Made by a program: the position numbers and the translations under genes. A DNA stretch of 64,000 bases from Dillenia suffruticosa (lineage: Eukaryota; Streptophyta; Magnoliopsida; Dilleniales; Dilleniaceae): contig JAVTVX010000015.1 of NCBI GenBank assembly GCA_033439265.1, positions 20,451,947-20,515,946 on the forward strand. Reading direction: 5' to 3'. Of this stretch, positions 25,501-37,182 are shown in pieces (the first letter of the stretch is position 1; each line of letters starts with the position of its first letter). Under the pieces are notes generated by a model. That model was not told the DNA's origin, did no database searches, and saw only the letters and a program-made list of their open reading frames with translations.

Positions 25501-27828
25501 GCACTACGAATTTCTAGTCATGCCGTTTGGGCTGACTAATGCCCCCGCTGCATTCATGGACTTGATGAACCGAATTTTTCATGATTATTTGGACCGATTC
25601 GTTATTGTTTTTATTGATGATATTTTAGTCTACTCGCGGAGTGATGATGAGCATGCTCAGCACCTTAGGGTGATTCTGCAAACTCTTCGTGAGAGACAAC
25701 TTTATGCCAAGTTCACCAAGTGTGAATTTTGGCTGCGATAGATTGGTTTTCTTGGCCACATAGTTTCTGCGGGGGGTATTTTTGTCGATCCGTAGAAAAT
25801 CGATGCCATTACGAGTGGGAGCAGCCACAGACAGTGACTGAGATCAGGAGTTTTCTTGGTCTAGCCGGGTATTATCGTAGATTTGTAGAGAGCTTTTCTC
25901 GAATTGCTGCTCCGTTATCTAGATTGACGCTAAAAGGTGTCAAATTTGTATGGGATGATCGTTATGAGGTGAGCTTTCAGGAGCTCAAACAGTGATTGAT
26001 GTCCGCTCCAATTCTAGCCCTTCCCACGAGTAGTCGAGAGTAAGTGGTGTACAGTGACGCCAGTAGGCAGGGATTGGGCTGTGTATTGATGCAGGATGGT
26101 AGAGTTATCGCCTATGCTTCGCGACAGCTAAAGAAGCATGAGGTGAATTATTCTACGCACGATTTGGAGTTGACGGCCATAGTCTTTGCGCTAAAGATAT
26201 GGCGCCACTATTTATATGGGGTCACATGCAGAGTGTTTACAGATCACAAGAGTCTGAAGTATCTGTTCACTCAGAGGGAGCTGAATTTGAGACAGTGGAG
26301 ATGGTTAGAGCTGTTAAAGGATTATGAACTCATCATTGACTATCATCCGGGCAAGGCTAACGTAGTGGCTGATGCCTTGAGTCAGAAGTCGTCTTCCTCT
26401 TCTCCGACTACCGAGAGTACTTATCTCTCATGTTTATTGGGACTCCGAGCTTTGGGAGTCAGGTTGGCTAGTGATGATCAGGGAGCTATACTAGCCAGAT
26501 TTGAGGTTTGACCGAGTTTGCTTGACCGTATTAGGGAGCTTCAGCAGAGTGATGAAGAGCTCCGAGGTATTTATGAGAAAGCCAGCAGAGGTGATATTGA
26601 CGACTTTAGAGTTCGCAAGGATAGACTGTTGGTTTTTTGAGATCGAGTATGTGTATCAGCATATAGTGATCTTCGCAGGGCTATTCTCGAGGAGGCCCAT
26701 TCATCTGCCTATGCTTTACATCCCGGTAGTACTAAAATGTACCGCACCATCAGAGACAGTTATTGGTGGTCGGGTATGAAACGGGAAATTACAGAATTTA
26801 TTGCTCGTTGCCTTGTATGTCAGCAGATAAAGGTTGAGCACCAGCGTCCAGCTGGCACTTTGCAGCCCCTTCCCATTCCTGAGTGGAAGTGGGAGCATAT
26901 CACGATAGATTTTGTAGTGGGATTACCGCGGCCTTCAGCACAGCATGATGCTATTTGGGTGATAGTTGACCGACTTACTAAGTCCGCACACTTCATCCCG
27001 ATTAGGAGTGATTACTCACTTGAGGCGTTGGCACGCCTCTATATTGATATGATTGTGAGATTGCATGGGGTTCAAGTGTCGATAGTATCAGATCGAGACC
27101 CCAGATTTACATCCCATTTTTGGCCTAGTCTGCAGGAGGCTTTGGGTACTAGACTGAATTTCAGCACAGCGTATCACCCCCAGACAGATGGTCAGTCAGA
27201 GAGAACCATTCAGACTTTAGAAGACATGCTTAGGGCATGTGTTATGGATTTCTGGGGGAGTTGGGATCGGCATCTTCCGTTAGTGGAGTTCGCCTATAAT
27301 AATAGCTATCAGGCGAGCATTGGCATGCCACCTTACGAGGCATTGTATGGGAGGAAGTGTCGTTCCCCGTTGTGCTGGGATGAGGTTGGTAAGCGACGAC
27401 TCACCAATGTTGAAGGGAGTCAATCGCTTTGGGCAGCGAGGGAAATTGAGTTCCAGGTATATTGGGCCCTTCCGTATCCTTGACAGGGTCGGAAGTGTAG
27501 CATATAAATTGGAGCTTCTAGCAGACCTATCGCGTATTCACGATGTATTTCATGTTTTAGTATTTAGGAGATATCAGCCAGATCTCTCACACATTTTAAA
27601 GGCTCCGCCAGTTGAGCTTCGAGAGGACTTGAGCTTACCTGTCCAGCCCGTGACTATTTTGGATCGACAGGTCAGAAAGTTACGGAGCAAAGAGATTCCT
27701 CTTGTTAGAGTTTTGTGGAGGAGCGACCAGGTCGAGGAACAGACCTGGGAGCCTGAGGAAGCCATGAGAAGACAGCACCCCTAACTTTTCTCTGTATAGT
27801 TTCTTTTAGTCTCGAGAACGATACTTGT

Positions 27829-27846
27829 TTTTAGGGGGTTAGAAAA
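27829..27846 (+). other. Del-like polypurine tract
   Basis: TTTAGGGGGTTAGAAAA lies directly upstream of the 3' LTR, the usual plus-strand priming position. The same tract, on the minus strand, flanks the LTR at 38827. Confidence 0.8.
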
Positions 27847-27858
27847 TGTAATACCCAG

Positions 27859-27894
<36 letters not shown>

Positions 27895-27936
27895 GGGAAA
27901 TTTAAAATTAGGGCTTAAAGCCCTAATATATCTTCC

Positions 27937-27969
<33 letters not shown>

Positions 27970-30255
27970 TCACTCTTCTCCCGATCTCCCCGCCGCCGTG
28001 TCTCTTCCCCTCCCGCTGCCGCCGCCAGCACTGCTGGTCACCACCATCGCCACCGCACCCAGCCGCCGCAGCTCCTCCCTCCCGCGAGCGAGCCGCTGCA
28101 GCTCCTCCCTGCACGAGTGCCACTGCGCTCTCCTTAACGCGACAGCGCGCGAGCCAGCGCGAGCCAGCGCGAGCCCGTGTGAGCCAGCTCTAGCCCAGCG
28201 CGAGCGAAGCGCGAGCCCCAGCGCGCGAGCAGCGAGCGACCCCAGCGCGCCTCTGCACGCTCCTGCACGAGCACCAACGCGCCCTTGTGCGCCTCTGCAC
28301 GAGCCCCTGCACTCCTCCAGCACGCCCCAGCACGAGCATAGCGAGCTCCAGCGCGCGATCCACTGCTCGAGCGCGCTCCAGCATAAGCGCAAGCGCTCCA
28401 GCACGAGACACACTGCGCGAGCACTTGATCCAGCTCGCGAGCGCGAGCCCTAGCCACTGCGGCCCAGTCCAGCACGCGGCCCAGTCCGGCCCGCGGCCCA
28501 CCAGGCCCGCCAGCCCGCGGCCCACGGCCCGCGACGACCCGTGACAGTCCGTGAGCCTCTGCGAAGGTTTTAGACCAAACCGAAGGGCGAACGAAAACTA
28601 GATCCGAGATCCGAGGAACACTAGGTGAGAGAAAAGAAATCTCTAACTCTTGAATAAATTTTGTCAAATTAGGTAGTTTTGGTTGGAAAGAAAAATTGTA
28701 GATTCATAACTAGGCCCTTATTTGATATCGAACCGTGGTGATTTGATTAGGTTGGCTATTTTGGTGATTCGATTGAAGGGTGCATTGTTCTATGTATTGT
28801 GGTTTTATTGGGGAGTACGCTATCCTCTCCAAAATCAGTGAGTGAGATTTATTTCAATGCTTTTGTTTAATATGTAAACTCTGTTTTACAATATTTTGAT
28901 GAATGAGCATGATTTATCGTATGTTTGAAATGTTTTGACTATTTTTAAAATTGATTTTTGTGAACCGATGGAGTGTCCAAAAACTGTGTTGAATTATGAA
29001 ATTATGCATCCATATGGTTGAAATGTATAATGTGCAATTTTATGCTAGATGTTGCATTTGGTTTGTAAACTTGATTTCGGCACATTTTTTATGAATATTG
29101 ATTTTAGCCTTGAGGGCTTTGGATTGTATTGTTTCGTAGCTATGAAGAACATGGTGAGAGACGCTTTGGTGGCATCCGGATATGCCTAGGTCTGGGATAT
29201 CCCACGAGTTGTTGTGATTTGATTATCGACACGGTACTAGCCAGGTTGAACCCGAAAGGGGGAGGATTTGGATTTGGATTTTGGTATCCTCTCCAAATCT
29301 AGCACCTGGACGAGATTCGTCGCCAACGCCGGGGTAGAGAGCACTTTAAATAAACTTGCATATAACACCCCCGGTGCGCCTGTCATAGGCCGCGGTAGAC
29401 CTCTGCCAGGACATTTTCGACTGGCAGCTCTATGATTTTAATGACAGTGATTTGGATGCATATTTGACTCGATAATGCGTGCAAATGACATATTGTTAAA
29501 ATGAAAAGCATGATGATGTGAAATATGATTTGTATACTTGTGTTTTGACACTCCACCTTCACACTCCATATTTGACTATTGCATTGACCCACTCACTCAC
29601 TGAGTATTCTTTCCCGAATACTCACCCCTCATTTCCCTTTTTGTTTCAGAGATAGTATTTGGCAAGGAGCGTTGCTTTTAGGACGCTCAGTATCATTGGG
29701 AGATTTGATCTGGATCTGAGGAGTTATTATATATTTTCGCTGCAATTTCGTGAGTTAGTAATTGTATTGGTGATGTATATGTATTATGAGATTAATAGAC
29801 GACCATTGTATAATTTTGGGATGACTGTATAAATATGGACATGTCATTGCATAATATTGCATTGAGGCATTTCTAGTTCATTGTGTAAGTACTTGGGAAT
29901 GTGTCATGTCTTAGAAGTGTCCTCTAGGATCGCTCGGTGCCTCCTCTAAATCACAGGAGGGGCGACTGGAGGCTGTCCATGCCTTTGATGGGGGCATGTA
30001 GTAGAGGTCTGTGGTTAGGTTGTTGGAAATTTTTATAGCCTTGCGTTATCTGAATGTTGGCTGTGAGATTGGTTGATTTTGGAGAGGCCGAGATGGTCAT
30101 TTGATTATACTATAGAATGATTGTGATTTATACAGGGTAAATTGTATTTGGGAAACTTTCGAAATATGGGAAGATTCTACCCGATTTTCTGTAAAAATAC
30201 AGTCGGCATTCAGGATAACGGGCGGCTGCTCACGATCCCGGTTCGGGGCGTGACA
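27847..30255 (+). repeat. Del-like 3' LTR
   Basis: 2409 bp from TGTAATACCCAG to GGGGCGTGACA, colinear with the 5' LTR. Near its start it has an A run of about 35, where the 5' LTR has about 11. Confidence 0.95.
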
Positions 30256-31081
30256 TATCCACACATATATTGTCTGTAAGTAGCCAAGTTTGAAATCTTA
30301 GATATCATTTGCGTCTTGTGATACTTTCTCTAAGATACCCTCTCTGAGATCTTTGAGTAAAGTGTTATGTATAGATTAAGTCCCATATCTATACAGTGTT
30401 AACATAATTTGACATATACCCTTTTGAGAGATGTGGTAATAACACTATGACATTGTTTTATATCTTGTGTGATAAAATGACTAGAGATAGTGGGAGTTAT
30501 ATTACATGAGACAATGATCTGATTTTTATCCACGTGCCCTACTGTGTGAGATTCGAGATATATATGTGAGATCTCTTGTACCTTTATTATTTCAACATTT
30601 TCTAGAAATTTTGATTCAGTATTTACTATTTTAGTCTGTCACCTATGGTGTAGAAGACAATGAGGTCTAAGAGGTAGTTCTAGAAAAATAGCTGAATTCA
30701 GATTGATAGATTCGATTTTGGGAAAAGAAAAATTAATCAACATTACATCATTATTTAGTATTTACTGATCGTCATGTTATATTTAACCATATTGAGATTT
30801 AAACATAATAGTAAATATACAGTCGAATAAATAATGAGGGATCACTTTCGATGACAAAAGTGGATCGATAGATGTATTGCGTTAAGTTTGAGGTACAGAG
30901 AGTTCTTTTTTATACTAACGGTAGCTATTCGATCATCATATCATGTGTATCAAGAAATCTTTGCTTACAGGTGTATTTGTCGGTCGCATGACACCCAATC
31001 CTATATGAAAAGTCCATTAAGGTGATGTGGTAGATCGCATGAGTTGAAATATTGTGATGGACATAAAATATTCTCTATGTA

Positions 31082-31092
31082 CAAGTGGGAGA
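31082..31092 (+). other. copia polypurine tract
   Basis: CAAGTGGGAGA lies directly upstream of the 3' LTR, a form typical of plant copia elements. Confidence 0.75.
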
Positions 31093-31586
31093 TGTTGACA
31101 AATATACTCATATAGAGATATTTTACCACAAAGTAAAATAATTTAAATTTTAAAATAGGGGAAGTACCGCCTAAAAGATCTCTCTCTCTCCCTACATGTG
31201 TGATCAATCTTGAATTTGAGCCAAAAAAGAGTTGCTCTTCTTGAAAATTGGGACGTGGAGAGCTTGAAGTAATTAAGAATTGCTTGAGAGAGAGAACGGT
31301 TAAGAAAGAAATATACAATTTGTCGAAAGTGATAAAAATATTGAAGAATTGAGAAATTTTTAAGTAGGAAAATTTCTTTCGTCATTTAGATTATCGGATT
31401 TTGAGTTGAGATATTGTAGTATAGTAGCGGTGATTCATTTTTGTGATCACCATTCCGATTGAAAGATCCATACGAGAATTCGCGATTCACAAATTTTAAA
31501 GATCTACATATCGAGATATTTATCCCAAGAAATTCTGACTTGTTTGATTTCATGCTTCTGCATACATGTTGAGAATAAATCAAACA
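31093..31586 (+). repeat. copia 3' LTR
   Basis: 494 bp from TGTTGACAAATA to ATAAATCAAACA. Aligned by eye with 14392-14904, it shows many substitutions and a small length difference. Confidence 0.85.
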
Positions 31587-33270
31587 ATGTTCAATCACTG
31601 GGACAATGCCAACTTAAGGATGGTAAGTCTTGTTCTTTATTAGATCTATCATACTCGAGGAGACATTGCCTTCAATTCTCAAATGCTTCATAATAAAAAA
31701 ATACCATATACTATCACAACGTTCACTTTTGGCACGAATACAAAATGGTGCTTTTGTTGTTGCAGCCTCTTTGCACCGTGCTGCTGTTGTACCTGTGAAG
31801 CCTGCTTCTGAAAATTTTATAGGATGGATTTTGCAAAATTTCTTCCAATGGCATGCAATTCAAGACTATATATCTGAGTGCGAATGCCCTTTTCCTTTTA
31901 TAATAATTCCATAAACCACTGTGGCCAACATAAATAAATAACCCTATGTTTCAGATAAGCAAAATGTCAGGGAGGGAAAATAGCAACATATGTACATCTC
32001 TCAAGTAATAAACTTGAAACCTCAATGAGCAAATCATGAAATTATGGTGTTTAATTTCAAATGGAGATCATGAGAATGATGATAAGGCACGAACATAAAA
32101 ATGTCCACCGCCATCCAGTTCAACTAGTGCAGTCCTTGAGGTAGTGTCAAAAATATCCTGGTTCAAATCCCACTAGTATCAGGTTTTGGGGGCTTATAGG
32201 TAAAGGCAGAGTCTCTCTCAATTGTGCAGCTCAATTACCTTCAAGCTCAAAAGGGAGAGAGGAGGGGGCGCTGATCAGTACCTTCAAAAGGAAAACAGTT
32301 AGCAATCACTGAGTAGTTGTCCAGTCTTCATCAAGTACGTGAAGACGGGATCATATTAACTTTGTGGGACCAGGTCTGAGAAGAGAAAAGGCTATCTGTT
32401 TATGTGAACAAGTATATTTATACTTCCTGACTAGTAGAGAAGGAAGCTAAGTTGACACCCAGAAGGAAAGGAACAGGCAGATACCCAATCAAAAAATGAC
32501 ACAAATATTACCAACTCAAATAGTTATCCAAGCATAGATAGCATGATCAGAAAGGAGCCAAGCCTCAGGATAAACAATCTCAAGATACACATTAAATGGA
32601 ACACACTGGATTTAAGATCAAGGGCTGAAAGAAAAATAAAAATCAACAAGAAAAAGAGTAAAATTGTCATGAATCAAGATTGCCCGAGCAAAAGCTCCAC
32701 TTGACCATTTGAAATCAGTTAAAAACATACCTTTTAGTTTATGATTCAAGAACATTTGTCCGCTGCATTTTACAACTATGTAAACATCATCAAGAAGAGA
32801 CAAGTACTAATAGAAATAGAATTAATTCTTCGCCCCAAAAAAAATACAAAATGGGGCCATTTTTGTGATCAATTACCCAACCTACACCCTCCCCTCTCTC
32901 CTTCCAACACCCAGCTCAACGAGAATGGCATAAAATGACCAGAATCGAGCAACACCCTACTGGATCATTACACTACCTTCCACAGAAAAGAGAGGAAAAT
33001 ATCATCACAAATCAAAACTAAAGCCCGAAGAATAAATTTAAGCCAATAAATAAAGTCGGAGAGCAATGGAGATGCCAATAAAGGAAGCAGAAAATTGATA
33101 ACTCATATTCAAACAATTTCGATTTCACATGCTACAGTAATCTCAAAATTGACAAACAACAGGTACTACTAAATAATATATCCATTAAGAAGAATCTCAA
33201 AATATAGTGCGTGACTTGAAGGGGTAGAGGAAAGACATAACACAAAGCTCTCAACTGATAGGGAAGAATA
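31587..33270. other. Non-coding flank and 3' side of RPS28
   Basis: No convincing gene was seen. The right-hand part (to 33270) is downstream of the minus-strand RPS28 stop and should contain its 3' UTR, but the poly(A) site cannot be placed. A tRNA-promoter-like pair is listed separately. Confidence 0.5.
32118..32290 (+). mobile_element. Possible tRNA-derived SINE
   Basis: An A-box-like TAGTGCAGTCC (32125-32135) is followed 24 bp later by a B-box-like GGTTCAAATCC (32160-32170), the spacing of an internal RNA polymerase III promoter. The tail and target duplications are unclear, so this is only a candidate. Confidence 0.3.
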
Positions 33271-33468
33271 TCAACGCAATCTCCTTGCCTCCCTTTCAGA
33301 TTCAAGAAGGGTGAGGATATCTCCTTCCCTGACTGGTCCCTTCACATTCCTCATGATGAATCGGTTCTGGTCATCCAAAAACTTGACCCTCACTTGAGTA
33401 ACTTGCCCTCTGGAACCAGTACGTCCCATAACTTTCACAACCACGGCATGCTTAATCGTAGACTCCAT
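33271..33468 (-). CDS. RPS28: Cytosolic 40S ribosomal protein S28 (eS28)
   Basis: A 65-residue protein of the small ribosomal subunit, one of the shortest eukaryotic ribosomal proteins; eS28 sits in the head of the 40S subunit near the mRNA exit. The sequence is almost entirely family core: [25 protein letters not shown], then [19 protein letters not shown] and the invariant tail [12 protein letters not shown]. Length matches plant eS28 (64-65 residues). The start is the first ATG after a clear intron acceptor, and the CDS is a single exon. The gene is intact and free of insertions although transposons lie on both sides. Many plant genomes carry several RPS28 copies; this one keeps an intron in its leader and so is not a processed pseudogene. 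Confidence 0.97.
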   Translation of the reverse strand: MESTIKHAVVVKVMGRTGSRGQVTQVRVKFLDDQNRFIMRNVKGPVREGDILTLLESEREARRLR

Positions 33469-33475
33469 CTTGTTC

Positions 33476-34101
33476 CTGCATCACAAAGAAACATCCTAGT
33501 TAGCCCTGCAAATCATATTCACAATATGCTCATTTATGGGTGAGCAGCCAAAAGAACATCTACACAAAGGCATAGATTCATAATTAGCATTAGCCCAAAA
33601 AAGATTGCTTTGAGACTATATGCCCAACATTATACAACCACAGCTAAGAGTGGGCATGGTGGTTTTAACTAGCATTTGATTACTTCCAAAGGATTAAGTA
33701 CGGATAAAGGTACAGTACTCGACGTGACATAGAAATAGCAAAACATCAAAGTTACAAAACAATTTCACAACATGTAAGTTAGAGTTAGAGAGTATGATAT
33801 CATGTCATGTCGTTTTAATTGGACATTTTCATCTTGAAGACACCAAGATAAACAGTAAAAACAAATATTATAAACCAGTCCAAGAAACAAAAATCAATGG
33901 AGACAAAACTTGGGAATTACCCCTACAAACATCCATGATAAAAAACCTGACACACTCGTAAAAGAACACATTCACATTCATAGAAGAGCAACCAATGAAA
34001 TCCATGACCTTGAAATCGTAGAAATTGTTCATCATCATCTCTGTTACATCCAACGATGCAAATACCTAATAAGAAGACGAAGGACTAGGTCGAGAACAAA
34101 C
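33476..34101 (-). other. RPS28: RPS28 5' UTR intron
   Basis: A 626-bp intron with donor AGAG/GTTTGT (first base 34101) and acceptor TGATGCAG/GAACAAG, ending 8 bases before the ATG. A leader intron is common in plant ribosomal protein genes and often boosts expression. The boundaries are predicted from splice consensus only. Confidence 0.8.
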
Positions 34102-34188
34102 CTCTGCTGAAGCGAGTGAGAGAGGAAGAGACAGGACTCAAACGGCGGCTGAACTGAGGGAGAGCGAAAGAGAGGAGGGAACAAGACC
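34102..34188 (-). other. RPS28: RPS28 first exon (5' UTR)
   Basis: A pyrimidine-rich leader (TTCCCTCCTCTCTTTCGCTC) upstream of the intron donor, as expected for a ribosomal protein mRNA. The upstream end (transcription start) is estimated from the TATA-like position and is uncertain. Confidence 0.6.
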
Positions 34189-34204
34189 TTTGTAGCGATT
34201 CTAA

Positions 34205-34219
34205 TTATATTAATATAAA
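34205..34219 (-). promoter_or_regulatory. RPS28: RPS28 TATA-like element
   Basis: TTTATATTAATATAA on the minus strand, about 25-30 bp before the pyrimidine-rich leader. The position fits a plant TATA box. No telo-box or site II element was noticed upstream. Confidence 0.45.
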
Positions 34220-34229
34220 GAGCTGTTTA

Positions 34230-35776
34230 AATGACACCTTTACCCTCCTAATGCAAATTATTATTTGAGATAATACAAATTTTTTGTAACCATACAGTGA
34301 TTTTAAATCCAATGGCGATTAATTAGAATTCATTGTTTTGAAAAATTATTACATTTCTCTTTGTTTACGAGTTTTTGCTATTTTTTTCTTATGAAAGTAA
34401 AAGAAATAGAAAAAGTAAGAAAGCAAAGAAAACCATCAAATTTTATTTGATATTAAAACAGTGCAAAAGAAAAAAAATTAATGTTTATTATCTGTTAGAT
34501 TTTCTCTTAAAATATTAAAATTCTTTTTTGAAAAATTAAACTCTTTAATTTTCTCTATTATCTCCTGTCTGTCTATTTGTTGTTATGTGCGTTGCTCTAA
34601 AAGGATTTTTTTTGGTTTTTTTTCTTTTTAAATTTGAAAAGGTTATATGTTAATTTTAAAAGATTAAATATGGAATAAAAAATTATTAATAAGGGAAATA
34701 CAAGCAGTTTATAGGTGAAACTAAAATACTTATGAGCTACTTTTTTAAAATAGTTTATAATCTGTAAACATTTGCTTTGTGTTTATAAACTTTTGATAAA
34801 AAAATACCAAATAAATTTAATGAGTTTGTAGGTTCTTAAACATCTTATAAGATGTTTTGAAAAGTGTTGCATGTGGGTTTACTCAACAAATAAACTGCTC
34901 GATCGACGCGAATAGGGAATTGGTGTTGATGCATCCGCTGAATTTTCGTTGATGGAAAGACCTACAAAATACCCTCTGAAAGTGGTTTGGTGAAAGAAGT
35001 TTCGACCTCAAGTCGGAAAGAGTAATAATGGAAGAAAGAATAGACTAAGAAAAGCCATAGTTTTTTGTCTTGTGTCGGCCTCTGTGTGACGTGTGTATCA
35101 CGTGTCCTCCTTTTGTGGGTTATCTTTGCTTAATATATATAGTATGTAACACAACAAGTTTTCTATTTAGGGGTGCAAAAATCTTAATCACCTTATGAAG
35201 AGGTGGTTAAAGATCTTCCAAGAATATATGATCTTTCGGGATTAAGGAAGATTCAAACTGTCATGGAAATTTCTTTTCTTTCTTATTGAGTGAGATTACA
35301 AGAGATTCAAATATCATGTAATCATGATTTTGACTTGCTTGGGGTAAGATCATTCGATAGTGGCCGAGAGATTCAGATGAGAGAGTTCGACCGAGCACCA
35401 GTTCTATCGTCATAAGTGTTTACCGAGTGGTCACTTGACAATCAGTGGACTTTACGATATGGTCTAGCGGACTCGGTAGTTTTTAGACCTTATAGTTATG
35501 GATTGTTGATACTGTATTATCATTTGTCCCCCCACTCCTAATGTCATTTTGAAGAAGTGACATTAGGAGTAGAGTTGATATGGTATGAATTAGGGAATTG
35601 GTGAAGGTGTGACGCTTCGATCCAACCGAATCATATTTGATACGCTTTCTATAGTTTGTAATTTGTGATATATGTGAAGGGTGCTTGATATAGTTTTGTT
35701 ATTTTGTTTGTTGAAAGAGAATTTGGGGTTTAGGGGTTGTGATATTTGTGAAAAACCAGAAATAGCAAAGAATTCC
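34230..35776. other. AT-rich flank upstream of RPS28
   Basis: No gene was recognised. The part next to RPS28 is its likely promoter region. A perfect hairpin lies at 35534-35570, and then the first CACTA element begins. Confidence 0.5.
35534..35570. repeat. Perfect 13-bp inverted repeat (hairpin)
   Basis: ACTCCTAATGTCA (35534-35546) and TGACATTAGGAGT (35558-35570) are separated by 11 bases. The isolated position gives no sign of a terminator or miRNA precursor; the stem is too short for a typical plant pre-miRNA. Confidence 0.85.
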
Positions 35777-35805
35777 AAACACTACAAAATAACACAATTT
35801 TAGCG

Positions 35806-36390
35806 ACTGAATTTAGCGACAAATACTATTCGTCGCAAAATTCCAACGAACTCAACAACAAAATTTATATTTGTCACAAATTTTCAACAAATTCTACAAC
35901 AAAAAAAAAATTGTCGCTAAAATAGCGATAAATAAAAATTTGTCGCAGAATTCGTGAGAGAATAGTGACGAACAATAATTTCGTCTCTAATTAGCAACAA
36001 AAAAACATTCGTCGCTAAATCTACAATAAAAAAGAAAGTTTGTCGCTAATTTAGCGACAAAACATAATTTGGTCGCTAAATTTGCGACAAAAAAAATAAT
36101 TTGAGACAAAAAAAATAATTTGATGCTAATTCAGCAATAGTAATTTTTGTCGCAAAATTTGTCGCTAATTTGCAACAAAAAAATTTCCTCATTGCTAAAT
36201 TGGCAACAAATATTAGAATTCGTTCTAATAGTGCGACGAAAAAAAGATGATCGGCATATTTGTCACCACATAGCAACAAATACACTTTCCGTTGCAAAAT
36301 TTTTAATTGTTGTCGCTAAATTTGTTGCTAATTGGCCACATACGAGATATTTATTGCTAAATTTATCACTAATTTGTATCATTCTATTCT
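35806..36390. repeat. CACTA-1 left subterminal repeats, block 1
   Basis: Many direct and inverted copies of a GCGACAAA/TTTGTCGC core with short AT-rich spacers. Confidence 0.85.
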
Positions 36391-36814
36391 TCCTATTGTG
36401 AATCAATTCCAACTTCACTTACTTATGTAACTTTTTTAAGTTGTCCCAATTTTCTAACAATTTTAAAGTAATGAAATCGACTTTCGATACATAATAAATG
36501 AGTATTATTTTGTCATAATCACTTTTCATAATAATAATACTTATTTTTTTGTCATTATATAAAAAATTGTAATTAAGTACTATTGTTTGCGGTAGTAAAT
36601 TTTATTGATATAAATAAAAGAATTTAATAATGACTAATATTGAAAGCATTATACATTTATGAACATGTAAAGAATAGTAAGTATAATTAATAAGATAAAA
36701 ATATTTTGTCTATAATTTTGTTATTTAATGTTATTAATTTAGTAATTAATAACTTGTATCTCATTTAACAGTTTAATAGAAAAATTTATAGTGTTTTAGT
36801 TAAATTCGTGGAAA
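36391..36814. other. AT-rich gap between subterminal repeat blocks
   Basis: About 420 bp of AT-rich DNA without the TTTGTCGC core. No coding signal. Confidence 0.5.
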
Positions 36815-37182
36815 AATTTAAATGTTCGTCGCAAACATTGTTACAGATTTGCAATAAATATACTTTTTCGTCGCCGAATTACCGACAAATCAAAATTTAT
36901 CGTCGTCAATTTTGCGACCAAAAAAATAATTTGTCGCATATTAGCGACGAATATTTTCTCTGTCGCTGACCTTAGCGACAAAATTTTTTTTGTCGCTAAA
37001 CTAGCGACAAACATTTTTATTGGTCGCTAAAATCAGTGACGAAATATTGTTCGTCGTTAAAATTTGCAACCAATAATCCTGTTCGTCGCTAATGTTTATG
37101 ACGAGAAACGAGTTTGTCACAAAAATTGACTACAGAAAAACGAGCCAAGGAGGAATCTGCGACGAAAAACGCGTTCGTCGTT
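36815..37182. repeat. CACTA-1 left subterminal repeats, block 2
   Basis: A second cluster of the same TTTGTCGC/GCGACAAA core, ending abruptly at the junction with LTR sequence at 37183. Two separated blocks on one side are unusual. This could be the normal long left end, or the edge of a second related element. Confidence 0.8.

Larger units (their letters stand above)
20149..30255 (+). mobile_element. Del/Tekay-like Ty3/gypsy chromovirus, nested in copia
   Basis: A full-length 10,107-bp element with LTRs at both ends and a perfect 5-bp target duplication TATCC (20144-20148 and 30256-30260). Internal parts on the plus strand are gag (from 22877, starting MPPRRGRRG; CCHC knuckle 24049-24090), protease ([11 protein letters not shown] near 24592), RT (about 25140-25740, [11 protein letters not shown]), RNase H (about 26044-26400), integrase (HHCC zinc finger about 26690-26825, then core with TIDFV and [11 protein letters not shown]) and a C-terminal chromodomain-like segment (about 27640-27784, ILDRQVRKLRSKEIPLVRVLW). 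The gene order, chromodomain and long LTRs point to Del/Tekay. It is broken, with roughly half a dozen breaks. The LTRs differ by perhaps 5-7% by eye, suggesting an age of a few million years at usual plant rates. Confidence 0.92.
14392..31586 (+). mobile_element. Ty1/copia retrotransposon, old, split by a nested element
   Basis: A complete-length but heavily decayed copia element. It would be about 7.1 kb without the 10.1-kb Del-like insertion at 20149-30255. Parts on the plus strand: 5' LTR, primer site next to it, a leader, gag (about 16030-16830, zinc-knuckle remnant CYVCGKFGYF), integrase (about 17400-17900), reverse transcriptase (about 18420-19260, with YMDDILLVG), RNase H (about 19300-19800), a long 3' non-coding stretch interrupted by the insertion, a purine tract and the 3' LTR. 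The order INT before RT is diagnostic of copia. It is broken, with dozens of breaks. No matching target duplication was seen beside the LTRs. Confidence 0.85.

Noticed and set aside
14387-31591. Target duplication of the copia element
   Set aside because: Flanks AACTA and ATGTT do not match; the duplication is either eroded or the borders shifted, so none is claimed.
35806-37182. Regular short repeats that could be mistaken for a CRISPR-like array
   Set aside because: Spacers are not uniform, the repeat occurs in both orientations and the location is a CACTA subterminal region in a plant genome.
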